Of a DNA stretch of 64,000 nucleotides, positions 24,374-36,336 are shown piece by piece. The notes beneath the pieces are model-generated. The model made no database searches and was not told the origin of the DNA. It saw only the letters and a program-made list of their open reading frames with translations. The position numbers and the translations under genes were made by a program. The stretch is from Linnemannia elongata (taxonomy: Eukaryota; Mortierellomycota; Mortierellomycetes; Mortierellales; Mortierellaceae): NCBI GenBank assembly GCA_036320915.1, contig JAXBDG010000001.1, forward strand, positions 2,108,001 to 2,172,000, read 5' to 3'. The number at the start of each line of letters is the position of its first letter. Positions within the stretch are counted from its first letter, which is position 1.

Positions 24374-24838
24374 TAGTCGAATGTATATTTTGCGTACTCT
24401 TTTTCTTTTACTTTTCTCCTCTGTTACCCTTCCTTCACACTTCCACACCAGCAAAAAACAAAAACAACAACAATCAATATCAGCAACTCCAACCAAAAAG
24501 AAAAAAAAAAATATTCACACTCGCACAAATACACACAAGAGATTCTTTGCATTTTTCTTACCTTGAAGTCCACTAGCTTTCAAGCTGAATAGCTCGCTAG
24601 CTCACATCTGCGCACCTTTTGCACCCTTTGAAAATAAACAACAACAAAAAAAAAAAAAAAAAAAAAAAAAGGTTGCCGAGCAAAGTGAACCAATCGAATG
24701 GAGTCACTCTGACAGCTTTTCGCACGACATTTTGCCGGTGCCTGAAATTTTTCTTTATTTCATTTTTGTCATCTCCCATTTTCTTTCTTTTCTTCACTAC
24801 CTCCCCTCATCCATACCCCAACATAAAAGACATTCACA
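24374..24838. other. Intergenic, PP2A 3' flank and SDR promoter
   Basis: CT- and A-rich, with a 25-nt A tract at 24646-24670 followed by a pyrimidine-rich stretch up to the SDR start. No gene seen. Confidence 0.5.
24646..24670. repeat. A25 homopolymer tract
   Basis: Uninterrupted run of 25 A about 170 bp upstream of the SDR start codon, and so in its promoter region. Confidence 0.9.
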
Positions 24839-26285
24839 ATGAGCAGACTTCAAGGAAAGAACGTTTTGATGTAAGCCAGGACAAATAACACAACATCATA
24901 CCCCTGACCTCATGCCTTTTTGTTGCAGCTCAGCTCGGCAAAACCTCAATGGCGTTGTTTTCTAATCTGTGTGGGTGAACCTCAGTCTTCCCACGGACAC
25001 ACAGACACTGGATCAGCACTCGGACAATTTTTCAGCTGTCTTGCCACACTGTGTCTGCTCCAATTGTGTTTTCATAACCATCGCACTTTTATACTTTGTG
25101 AAACTTGATAGCACTGGTGCCTCCTCCGGAATCGGTGAGGCTTGCGCCCGCCACTTTGCCCAGGCTGGATCCAACTTGGTAAATAGAACAGGAGCGCATA
25201 ACCAGAACGGACAAGGAGAATCGGCTCAATACGGAGCAACAAAATTGGGCAGTCGGCAGTCAACTAACAGTCGAAACCTCATTGTCACATTGCCTTCGTC
25301 GATCCCCGAATGATAGTTCTTGGCGGCTCGTCGACAGGAGCGCTTGGATGCGTTGAAGTCAGAATTGGAGGCCAAGTACCCCTCGATCAAGATCTTGACC
25401 CACGTCCTCGATGTCCGTGTCAAGGCCAACGTCAACGCCGCCATTGATTTCTTTGGCGATATCGATGTCCTCGTCAACAACGCCGGTAAGCTTCAAGAGC
25501 GGCAGTTGGGGAGAATGCAGTTTAGAAGGGAGAAAAAAAAAGACATCGTCGGTGGTTGAGAAAACGTTGTTTGCAAGTTTGACCCACGACTCCAGATTGC
25601 TTTCTGTTATTCACAACCCGGTTTCATATCCACCTTCACCTTCAAACCGGCAAACCTACTATAATAACCAGGCCTCGTTATTGGATTGGACAAGCTGGAG
25701 GATATCACCGAGGAGGCAATGGACACCATGATCGACACCAATGTCAAGGGACTCGTCTATGTCACCCAGGCCGTGATCCCTGGCATGCGTGCTCGCAACA
25801 AGGGCCATGTCATCAACATTGGTTCGGTTGCCGGTCAGCAGGCTTATGGAAACGGATCCATCTACTGCGCCACCAAGGCTGCTGTCGCCTCCGTCACCCG
25901 TGCCCTCATGCACGAGACTGTCGATACCGCCATCCGCGTCTCCGAGATTAACCCTGGTAACTTTACACCTTTTTTTCTCAGCGATCTTTTCTTTACAACC
26001 AGGAGATATGACTCGTTGACTTTCAAAATGCTAACTCTTGTTCAACAATGTAATTTGTGATACAAATAAATAGGTTTGGTGGAGACAGAGTTCTCTGTGA
26101 TTAGATTCCGTGGTGACAAGGAAAAGGCTGACTCTGTCTACAAGGGTTTGGTCCCCTTGAACGGTGACGATATCGCCGAGACGGTTATCTTTGTTGCCGG
26201 TCGTCCCGATCACGTCAACATTGCCGAGATGCTTGTCTTCCCCACCAACCAGGCTGCCGCCACCAATGTCTACCGCAAGCCCTAA
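24839..26285 (+). CDS. Short-chain dehydrogenase/reductase (YMR226C/YdfG type)
   Basis: Exons 24839-24870, 25112-25178, 25317-25485, 25672-25956 and 26074-26285 give 254 residues. The first exon holds only 32 nt. Junctions rebuild [17 protein letters not shown], the glycine-rich NAD(P) site, then [15 protein letters not shown], in which Arg after the second strand suggests NADP preference. [15 protein letters not shown] (catalytic Ser) and the active-site motif YCATK follow in order. The tail GLVETEFS and MLVFPTNQA matches yeast YMR226C, an NADP-dependent dehydrogenase of serine and 3-hydroxy acids. Length is normal (yeast 267). The introns of 241 and 138 nt contain short in-frame stretches that could mislead gene callers. 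Confidence 0.93.
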
Positions 26286-26388
26286 GCAAGCAGCGCCATT
26301 GACATATCGCCAAGTAAAAATAGACGAAAGCATTGTACAAAGGAAAAATTATCTCCGCAAGGTCGCATCTAAATGAATATTTATTCTC

Positions 26389-26392
<4 letters not shown>

Positions 26393-26434
<42 letters not shown>
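26393..26434. repeat. A42 homopolymer tract
   Basis: Uninterrupted run of 42 A, 107 bp after the SDR stop codon and 86 bp from the convergent carnitine acetyltransferase stop. It is followed by a G-rich stretch. Confidence 0.9.
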
Positions 26435-26441
<7 letters not shown>

Positions 26442-26520
26442 CTTCCAACTCTTGGGGGAGGGGGGGGTGGGGTGGTATCATTGGAGGTCAACTCCGAAGC
26501 TAAATTGGGGGCAAGTCGTA

Positions 26521-29122
26521 TTACAACTTGGCAGCAACCTTGCGCTGGTCCTCTGGCAAGGTCTGCTCAACAGCAGTCCTCATATCCCTGAGCGCCTGTC
26601 TCAAGAACTCGCCAAATTCACGGGTGCTGGTCACCTTGCTTTCAAACTTGGACTCGACTCCAAACTTCAAGGTCTTACCACCAGCCAAATAGTTGATACC
26701 GTAACCATCAGGGTACATGGCTCCGAAGCCTGTACCGACAAAGTTGTCACCAGCAAACAGTCCAGAGGTCGACAAGAGGAAGGCGGCACTTTTTCCAAAG
26801 ACGGGTTCTTGGAAGAGGCCGTGGGTTTCGCCGGCCTGGAGGCAGAGGCGGAGACCCATCAGGTGACGATCGACGCCCTTGCCGTTTGCTGCCTCACGCT
26901 GGTATTTGGAGTGGGCTGCAATTGCTGCGCGAAGCAACTTGACCTTCTTCTCAGGCTATATCATCCAATAAGTAGGAAAGATAATATGAAAGATGAGTCT
27001 GAGTTAATCCATGGGTTACTTGAAAACTTGAAAGAAAGCGTTATATCAATGAGACAAAGTACATTCGCAAGAGATAAAAAGGATGCTTACCTCGACAGAA
27101 GAGTCCTCCATAGCTTTGCAGAAGGCATAGCTGTCAGAGCTGAGGGTACGGATGGTCTCGGTACGTCCACGGCGGAACGCGCGAGTAGATCCAGTCTCGT
27201 AGGTGGCACAGGGCTGACCGATCTGCTTGTAGTATGCGAGCTGAAGTGCCATCTGCATGTATGCATCTGGAGAGGCTTTGACTATTAGATTATCGCACGC
27301 GTAGCGGAATATGAAATTAAAGTCGCGTGAGTAAATCCATTCAGAAAAAAATGGGAGATATCAGACAAGTGCTATATCGAACAGTCGAGAAGAAACAGAA
27401 GAGGAGGACGTACCGATTTTCTTGACATAGTCAGAACCGTACTCATCAAAGTAAACGATACCGCAGTCACTGTTCTTGGAGAGGGCCTCGACGGTGGCGG
27501 AGGCAGCCTTGAGGTGCTCCTGAGTCTTGGCATCAGTGACAAAGGACAAGTGCTTGGGGGCGTCAATGATGGCGTTGGTGCTGGGGGCGTTCAAGTCGGT
27601 GGGTTTGCGAATAATATGATCCATGATCAATGCTGGAATTAATGCATCACAAGGCGAGTGCTGTTTTGTTGCAGGGAAAGTAAATCAAGGTACGGTCAGT
27701 ACAAGTTCTCAATTGACGTCCCAGAAAGACGAAGAACAGTAACAAAAGAAGCTTACCTCGCCGTGGCAGACAAACTTGCCGTCACGCTCAAAGATCAAGT
27801 TAAGAGACTTATCGCACCAGCGGTTGCGACCGCCATGACCGTGCATTCCAAACTTGGCCCACTCGGCGAAGTCGTTCTTGCGATCAGCCTTTGTTGCCTC
27901 GGCGGCAGAGTCGAGGGTGACACAGAAGAGGGCGTCCTCGATTATCTGAAGGGATTCGCGGTTCTTGGGGTCGAGAACGAGGAGGTGCTCGCGTGCCTTT
28001 GTCCAGGCGTCACGGTGGTCGCAGGTCAAGATTCCAATGGGAGCTGATGCCTTGACCTTCTCCAGCTGCTTGATCGCGTCCAAGAATTGTCTATGGGGAT
28101 ATGGTCGGTGGATAAAGGGGGGTTGTAATTAGAGAAGGCTCGTTCACCAAAGACTGCTTTTTTTGTGAACTTTCGGCTAAAATATTGCCTCGTGAAGTGA
28201 ACATCTCCAGACATAAAAAATCATCTGTGTTCACTTGTATTAAAATATACCTCTCCATGTCTCCGTCAAGGAGACGCTTGTTGTCCTTGGAGACAACATC
28301 GATCTTGAAGAACTGGTCGTCAATGATCAGCACAATATGCTTCGAGGGCGAGGGAAAGGGGGTGTTGACAAGACGATCGCAGCCTGCCTGAGGGATACGG
28401 GTCATGCCGATCAACTGTGTGTACTGGTGCATGCAAAGAGGGCCGCTTCTGGTCATCTCCACTGGGATGTTCTGCCTAATATCGTTCAACAACAAGCAAA
28501 GATAATGTTAGACACATACCCCTATCAAACGACGTTGCCGTGAGAACAAGGTAACATCAAAGTAAACTTCCTGAGAAGATAAAGTACCTGTACAAGGTGT
28601 CGATGTAGTCAAGCAACTGTTGGGCAAGGTGGGCTGCACGCTTGACCTGGAAGGTTGTGTAGGCTGGGTTCTCGACAGTGGGGTAAAACTCGGTAGGGTG
28701 GTTGTACTCGTTGCGCATCAAGATATACCAATTGGAGTTGACCAACAAAGGCTCGCGCCACTCATGGTATGCCTTGCTAGAAAGTATCCCAATATTCAAA
28801 GGACAAATATCCATGTTAGTAACAAAGAAGCATGGCCAATGGTACATAAAAGAGAGTCTCCTATCGATGAACCCTACCTAATCCACCAGGTGTCGTCCAG
28901 CCAGTTGTCGGGGGCAGCACGGTCGACATCCAAGAGACGCTGTTGGAGGGTGCGACCGAGTCCGCCGGGCTTGAGAAAGTCCTTTGCGAGTTCCTTGCTG
29001 CGTTCCAGCTCCTCGGACGTGGTCAGGGGCTCGATGGTTTTCAGGTATTTGGCGATGGTCTCCTCCAAAGTGGGGACGGGCAGCTTGGGGAGGGTGTGCT
29101 GGAGCGACAAGGTAGCGGCCAT
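26521..29122 (-). CDS. CAT2: Carnitine O-acetyltransferase, peroxisomal type
   Basis: Minus-strand exons 29122-28878, 28776-28588, 28475-28251, 28090-27757, 27660-27414, 27266-27091 and 26955-26521 join to 616 residues. Family marks in order are [13 protein letters not shown] near the N-terminus, [32 protein letters not shown] with catalytic His332, [18 protein letters not shown], and [20 protein letters not shown] near the end. The catalytic His is the first codon of exon 5. The last three residues, Ala-Lys-Leu, form a type 1 peroxisomal signal, as in yeast Cat2. No mitochondrial presequence precedes this ATG: the frame is open upstream but without another ATG. The enzyme shuttles acetyl units between CoA and carnitine. 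It is convergent with the SDR gene. Confidence 0.96.
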
Positions 29123-30751
29123 TGTTGTTTTCGTGTTTAGAGTTATGGAGACGAAGGAGTTGTCGATGGGAGGAAGGAAGGGAAGGAGTGGAGATGGGAG
29201 AAGAAAGGAATGTCGGTGAGAGAAAAAGAAAAAAAAAACAAAAACAAAGCAAAAAAGCAATTAACAACAAAGGGGAGTTCTTCAACAAAGAACAGGAAAC
29301 TGTGGAGAAGGTGAAAAGCAAGTTTGTCCAGTAGCATGAGAGAGCGACAACTATGGGTACACAGTATGTGTTCCGTGGAGGGGGATCTATGGGATGCGGG
29401 GTACGAGGGGGCTACGAGCACGTGAAAAAAAACAAAGAAGACATCTCTTGGAGGAGATCATTCCGTTGAGTGCAGGGTGTCTTGCATTTATAGGAAGTAG
29501 ATCCAAATGTCTTAATGGGTAGCACCCCTTGCATGTGTGGGGAGAGATCTGAAAAAATGCAATTAGAGATCTGGCATGAAAAGTGCGACATCGCGATTCA
29601 ATTTGAGATTCGAATCAAGATTCCCACCATACAAATACCCTTGATTCAAATTCGGAGCAACGTCACCCGTGGCCGCAAACAGAGGCTTGGAACCTGCCAG
29701 AAACAGTTGCAGTCTGTCGTCGTTCAAGTGACCTCAAAAGGACTGCGTGTGTATTGCAGTGCGGCACCTTGACCTCCCTTCTTTTTCTCATTCATCACCT
29801 ACCTCTTAACAAAAAAAAAAAACACACATTCGTAGACCAACGAATAAAAAAATAAAAAAAAATAAAGTAAAAGGGATTTTCTGAGAAAAATACAAACCTT
29901 GACAAACTTGGTCTAGCCTCTATTTCCTCTTCAACTATCTCCCGCCCCTTCCTCTCCCTTGCTTCTCCTCTTACCGCCCGTTTCGATCCATCCTTTCGTT
30001 CCTTATCGACCTCTCCTTCTCAACATACTCCTGCCCTATCACTCCCATCCACTACAAGGGTCTCCTCCCTCTTCCACTCAACATTCCAGTCCCACCTGCC
30101 TCCTCCATTCAGCTGGAATGAGAGCTGCAATGCTCTAGGTCCCTCTCTCCATGCTCAACCTTCCCTCTCGGCTCTGACTCTGTACACCACATCTACAACG
30201 CACCTCACGTCGAGAAAAAAAACAACGACGACAAAAAAAAATTCTCCAGCTTTGCGACAAAACAAGACCATCAACCAAACCCCAACCTAGCACCTCCGAT
30301 TTCAGGTGAGAGTCCATGCACATTCTTTTTTTTTTATTGTTCATCGTCAGGGATTCTGTGATGGCCTTACTACCGACTATTCGGGCTTCGATTCTTACTG
30401 GATCAGGATACCAGTCCTCCCCTTCTACGAGCACCATCCAACTTTGCTGGTTTTTTTGCATTTTATATATTTCCCCTTTGGACCGCAGAGGATCCTCGCG
30501 TTTATTTTTTTGGTTTGGACCATAGACTTATAAAGAACAGTGGAGAAAGTGAAAGAGCACTGGGTTGGGGAGAAACACGTTCGTGGAAATTTCCCTGACA
30601 AGAAAAAGAAACAGAAACATGTCCCGCCACGGTTTATTGCTGTAAAGGTCTTTCTTAGGTAGATCCGCGATGATCATCGCCTGGATACCTTATCAGACAT
30701 TAATAGCGAGTGATTTAACCGGCTTACCACACACCTACATTCACACTCACA

Positions 30752-30763
30752 CAGACACACACA

Positions 30764-30826
<63 letters not shown>

Positions 30827-30836
30827 CACACACACG
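30752..30836. repeat. (AC)n microsatellite
   Basis: About 85 bp of nearly pure AC dinucleotide, broken by a single t at about 30770 and one at about 30825. A potentially variable locus; it lies in intergenic DNA. Confidence 0.95.
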
Positions 30837-30914
30837 ATGTATACATACACGCACACTTTATTACAATTCAATCAGATCGGGCTGGAATGAAAGGAAAAAG
30901 TGACACTCGAATGC

Positions 30915-30915
<1 letters not shown>

Positions 30916-30945
<30 letters not shown>
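30916..30945. repeat. A30 homopolymer tract
   Basis: Uninterrupted run of 30 A, about 80 bp after the (AC)n repeat, in intergenic DNA. Confidence 0.9.
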
Positions 30946-30947
<2 letters not shown>

Positions 30948-31528
30948 ACGCACTAAACGAACCTCACTAGCATCAAGATGGAAAGGTGACCAAAAAAGAA
31001 CCAATCATGTCGACTTGCATACAAGGGCGGGATGAGGCCCACAGCGACTTGGCGGGATACCTCTCATTGACTTATCCCTTGTTCGTGTGAAGTCTGGGAT
31101 GAAGCTCCTTGCTCCCCGGGCGCTTTCAAGAGTGAAAGGAAAAGGGAGCTGGCTGAATCAAGGCAACCGTCGACGTGGGCGATGCCAATGCCACAATAGC
31201 AAAGAGAAAAGAGAAAAGGGTATCGAAAACAGCAACGTTGCCCTGTGTTCGTGTGCTGATTATGTATATCTGTACAAAAGCTACTGACTGGTTCGGAGTA
31301 GAAAACGAAGAGTGAGACGCCGGATCTTAACATTAGCATCGAACCTTCAGTTCCCTTTTTCAATGGCACTCACATCATCCCCTTTATCATCATCTTTTTC
31401 TTCTTCTTCTTGTACTCTGTGTGTTTTCTTTCTTTTTCCCTCCTTCTCAGTACCATAACTACACGCCAAAACAGGGGCACGACCGAAGGGTTCTTCCTGC
31501 AACCCCTTTGACAGCACCAAAAGAAAGG

Positions 31529-31549
31529 AAAAAAAAAAAAAAAAAAAAA
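31529..31549. repeat. A21 homopolymer tract
   Basis: Uninterrupted run of 21 A in the region upstream of the C2H2 regulator leader. Confidence 0.9.
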
Positions 31550-32162
31550 GCAATTACACCGGAGAAATTCACACTTTCTCCAATTGGGGAAAAGACAATC
31601 CTCGACCGCAAGCGCCTCGAACGAGTGCCTCGAACGCCCCTTCACAAAAAAAGACGACACTCACAAACTATCGCTCTTATTTTCTGCTGTACACTGTACA
31701 GATATCTCCCTTCCTTACTGCAACATCATCTGCCACCTTTCTTCTCTCTCATTCCCTTATTTTCGTCTTCTCTCGCTCTCTCTCTCTCCCTTCTACCCCC
31801 TCCTTTATCCTTACTTAATTACTTTCGTAATCAACAGCAGGGAAAGAGCAGCAGCATAAACAAACAAACCTTCTGCCAAGAGTAGCGTGAACACCCAAAA
31901 TCTTGTTTGTGTCCCGCAGGAGCGAAGTGGTGACCGAGTGCAGCAGTGAGTGATGCCGTCATTCATAACCTTATGGGGGCTTAGTGTGTGCTAAGGAAGC
32001 AGAACGAGCAAGAAAAAAGGATCGTCGACTGTTTTTCTTTTTATTACACACTCTCAACCACTTTGTTGGGGATTTCCCTTTCTCTCCATTACAGATAACC
32101 ATCACCCTCAGAAACACCACCGCACCATCTCTCCGTCCCGCCCAGACGGACCTCCTGCGTAC

Positions 32163-35100
32163 ATGCATCCGTCTCAAGACAGTCAAGATGGTCTCGAAGG
32201 TAAGACGCTTACTAAAGAAGCAAACGAGAGGGATTTTCACCGGTATCAAAACAAGCAAGGAAGATCCTTGTGTCTTGTAGGCTAGCACTCTACCGAAACA
32301 TTGCAACACTCTAACACTCATTGTTAACCTGCTAGTACCTCCGCGGACTGTCGAGACTCGGGACGGGAGAGATCTTGCAGCCAAGGATCGGGACTACCAC
32401 CAGCACGGGCTCTCTCAACAACCAGCATCAACTCGACACTTAGAAGCATCTCACTCACGAGACCCTGGTCGGTCAGGAACAGAGCAAGCAGTGGCATCGA
32501 GAAGGCACCCGTACTCGCCACCACCCGTCTACGATTACCCTTCTCAACCAGTAGCAACCTCTATTGGCCGTGAACCAGGAAGACGGCCAGTATGGCCGGA
32601 CCACGCAGAAGATGATACAGCGGACCGAACGCTGGATTCTAATCATGGCCAACGCCCACCATCTACATGGTCCCAGTCACCCCCTACATCATCGACCGAG
32701 TCCAAGACGACTATTCACGTGCAAAGGCATCACCCCTATCGACCACCACTGTTCACACCGGATCATGGTCGCGGATACCCACATCCCAGACACTTGTCTC
32801 CTCAGGAACAGCGTCCGCCTCCTCTGCAGGAACAATCCCAGTCAAATCTTCGTCACCACCCGTATCACCAGCAACAAACGCAGCAGCAGCAACATCAACC
32901 ACATTACAACCACGGACTTTCTCGGGAACACATGGGCCCGCAGGTTCATTTCAACGAAGAATCGGAGCTGGGAAGGCATCAAAGACAACAAACCAGTTAC
33001 AATCAGGAGGTCATGGGAGCACCATATGACCTCCACGGCACGCACCACCGCGCGACACTCTCCGGACACGGAGTGTCGCCACCGCAGCCACCAATCGATG
33101 ACTACCGTCATCACAGACATCACCCACCATCACCATACCACCCTCACTCTGCCCGACCGCCGAACAGGACGTATTCACCGCCCGACCCCTTCAGCTCGGA
33201 CAGTGCTCGTCGTCCTCGATCGTTCAATGGAGGACAAGGAGGAGAGGGTACCAGTCCTCCGCCAGAAGTGACCAGAGCCGCCAGAGTCGACCGACAATCG
33301 TCTCTGCCTATCATAGACCCTGGATCTGGTTATCTGCCACACACAGGCGGCAGCAATCCTCGGGCATACTTCAGGACTTCGGGCGACGTCCCTATCGCTC
33401 GCATGGCTGTCCCGTTGGACCCACGCGGACGACCATATTACCCAAATATTCCTTCACACGACCCAAGAACCGGAGGACCGCCTCACTGGGTGGGTCACCC
33501 ATTGCTCGATCAAAGATTCGCCTATTATCGACGAGGATACGACTATGGGCACGAGTACATTTACGAGGCATCAAGGAGACGTCAAGCCAGCTTTGGCATG
33601 GCGTCGCACGGACTCACAGCATGGGACCAAGGAGCGGACGGTTACCACCTAAGTCTTCATCCTCACCCTCCCTGGTCCGATCGTTCGCCACCACTATCCT
33701 GGGCGAGACAACATTCGAGGGACACTCTTAGCGGAGCTGTTCAAGAAACTGAAGACCAGCGTCGTCTACATTCGTCGCAGCGTCTTCAGGACCGTGAAGT
33801 AGGAGGAGGAGAAAACATCAACCCACCAGAGACGCAGGATACAGAGATGGAAGATAGAGCAGACATGGACGGACCCGGGTCTGTCTCCACCTCCCATTTT
33901 CACTCAACCCCCGGACCTGGTCAATCAAGGACTCCAGGAAAGATTAGCAGCAGCTCAGAGGAACTCAATTCCAGGAACACGCAGGAAGGGGTCGCCGAAG
34001 GTACACGACGGACCATGCAAGGACCTGCCCCCAGTCCCAGCATGTCCTCATCCTCGGCCTCGATATCTACGGATGGCCCACCGTTAGCAAAACCTTCCGT
34101 CACAACTAGGACTTCCACCGCCACGCGCGCGCATCAGGGTCAGAACGACGCACCTATTGAAGCAAGGAAAGTAACATCACCTTCGCCCTCGCCGTCACTT
34201 CATTTCCCTTCGCTCTCCTTGGGCCCGTCGTCATCCACCTCGCCCAAGCCTCGGGTTGCAGTCAGTCCTCCAACAGACAGCTCAGTTGCGGGAATTTCTG
34301 TTGCCCGCAGGTGGAGCAATAGTGGCGGCACGGCGCAACCCATGGTACGACAACTCGGTCAGGAGGGCTACTACAGTGAGCGCGACTTGGAGGAGTTGTA
34401 TAAATCATGGAGGGCCGAATTTGAAGAGAGGGCAGGGTTCAGATCTCCACCTCCACCTCCGCACCATCAACAACACCAACAATATCAGGGCTCGCATCAT
34501 CGCCGCGGAGAGAAAGAGGTGGATGGGTTGGCTGGCGGTGGAAATGAGGTGGCGGAAGAAGGGCGCGATTCTCCTAATTTGGAGAAAAGAAAAGTCAAAT
34601 GGAAGACTGTGGAGTTTGGTGGCGGTCAAGGAAGACTGCAACAAGAGGGGGGAGGCGGCGGCGGAGAGGGTAGTAGTGGAGGACATGGACGAGGAGGATC
34701 AGGAGGAGACGCCACAGTTACAGCCAACAGGCGGGATCTTGCCAGAGGATCAGATGACATAAGGGCGCGATTGGACATGCCCCGGGAGGCCTCTTCTGCC
34801 ACCGTCACCGTCTCTGAAGCAAGCTCTCGTAGCAACAGGGAAGCTGGAAGGAATAAGGATATGAATATGAATATGAATATGGATATGGACGAGGATACAG
34901 GCGATCAGGACGAGCAGGAGGACGATGATGAGAATGAGGACGATGATGAAGATGGGTCTCTCTCTGAAGTCGACAGCGGCTCTGCGTCGAATGGAGATCC
35001 GAGTCCGAGTCGTGTGAAGAAGGGTGGGAAAAGCACCTCTGCCGGTGCTTCTTCTCCTTCTGCCCCTGACGGCCAACCACGGCGGGTCCGCGTTCAGGAG

Positions 35101-35735
35101 AACAAGAGCCACAAGTGCGATCAGTGCGAGAAGCGGTTCTCGCGGCCCAGTCAGCTCCTGACCCACTCCTTCACTCATTCCGGCGAGGTAATTTTCTGGC
35201 AACCACTTTGTCTTTTGATTATTTGTTTCTGCCCTGATGAGGCATTGATCCCATTGATGATCAAATTGAGCTCAGCTAACTTATAATTATATTTACATGC
35301 GTCAATCTTATAGAAACCACACCAATGCCCACACTGCAAGCGCTTGTTCAACGTCGCTAGCAACCTCAAGCGCCACATCCGGATCCACAGCAACAGCAAG
35401 CGGCGGTCCTCACGGAACGGCAACGTGGTCTTTCGCAGTTTTGCCCAGGGTACACATGTGACCCAGATGGTGACTGGAACTATGGGTAGCGTTGGAGGAG
35501 GAGGAAGTGGTAGTGGTAGTGGGGCAGGAGGCGGAAGTAGTAGTGTCTCTGGATCAGGATCGGATCTGAACGGTCCCAAGCGAGCTACGGTTCCGTCACC
35601 TCGGACACCTACGTTTGACAAGTTGAGGTGGATGAATACTGAGACGCCTACCAAGGGATTGACGGCTGCACAGCAGCAACAGCAACAAGTCCATATGGCT
35701 AGCTATCGACCGATCAAGGCCAAGCAGGCGGCAGC

Positions 35736-35768
<33 letters not shown>

Positions 35769-36147
35769 AAGTTTCTCTTCTTCCACAGCAACCGCTACTA
35801 CAACTTCGACAACCCCATCATCATCAATAACTACAAGAGTAACATCATCCTCAACACCCCTTACACCAGCAACGCCCTCGACAACAGTAGCCACACCAGA
35901 TACCTCAGTTGCAACACCAGCCTCAGTGTCCCGGTCATCTGGATCTTCCGGTCGAGATAGTACCTCGACTTCCTCGACTTCGACTTCTGATACCACATTG
36001 GTCAACTCCTCTTCTGAACCTCCGTCCTCGACCTCGACAGATGATATCAAGCAATCTAACAAACTAGCAGAGCCGCGCATATTATCCTCGCCTCTCATTT
36101 CGTCCCCATCCCCTCTACCTCCACCTCCTCCACAACATCAATCTTAA
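32163..36147 (+). CDS. Two-finger C2H2 zinc-finger transcription factor
   Basis: Exons 32163-32199, 32336-35187 and 35314-36147 give 1240 residues from the first in-frame ATG (MHPSQDSQDGLE). The frame is open upstream to an acceptor at 32094, so the protein may start in an earlier exon. Residues 1 to about 860 are low-complexity: His/Pro/Gln-rich, then Ser/Thr/Gly-rich. A run of Met-Asn pairs and an Asp/Glu block (about 34858-34960) precede the fingers. Finger 1, CDQCEKRFSRPSQLLTHSFT plus His, ends exon 2. The intron falls in the inter-finger linker (HSGE/KPHQ). Finger 2 is CPHCKRLFNVASNLKRHIRI plus His. After it come Gly/Ser-rich, poly-Ala and Ser/Thr-rich segments. It is a nuclear DNA-binding protein; target genes are unknown. 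Confidence 0.9.
35727..35769 (+). repeat. Alanine-coding GCN repeat
   Basis: Mostly GCT triplets encoding about 14-16 alanines in the C-terminal part of the C2H2 protein. The length may vary in frame. Confidence 0.85.
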
Positions 36148-36336
36148 GATGTTCATTTTTATTTTCTCTTCCTTCTCCCCTCTCCCTCTCACTTTCTTTT
36201 TTCTATACCCAAAAGAAAGATGCAACCGTAATTAAAAGACGAGACGTGTGCGTCCAACTTTTATCAACACGAAGATATCAAAACATAGCATTAAGTTTAT
36301 TTTTCCTGAATGGCTTTCCACGCTCTCAGAGCTCGC

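Larger units (their letters stand above)
29123..32162. other. Divergent intergenic region between carnitine acetyltransferase and the C2H2 regulator
   Basis: About 3 kb without a supported gene. It holds the acetyltransferase promoter, an (AC)n repeat, two long A tracts, and CT-rich leader sequence (29910-30150 and 31680-31850) probably transcribed with the C2H2 gene. A gtgagt donor at 31948 and an acceptor, ttacag, ending at 32094 suggest a leader intron. The frame after 32095 is open into the C2H2 protein. Confidence 0.45.

Noticed and set aside
26393..26434. A42 tract as the tail of a retrotransposon
   Set aside because: No flanking target duplication or internal element sequence seen next to it; kept only as a general observation.
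29540..29660. Repeated gattc-type words upstream of the carnitine acetyltransferase as a regulatory dyad
   Set aside because: Arms are only about 8 bp with mismatches and AT-rich; chance is a sufficient explanation.
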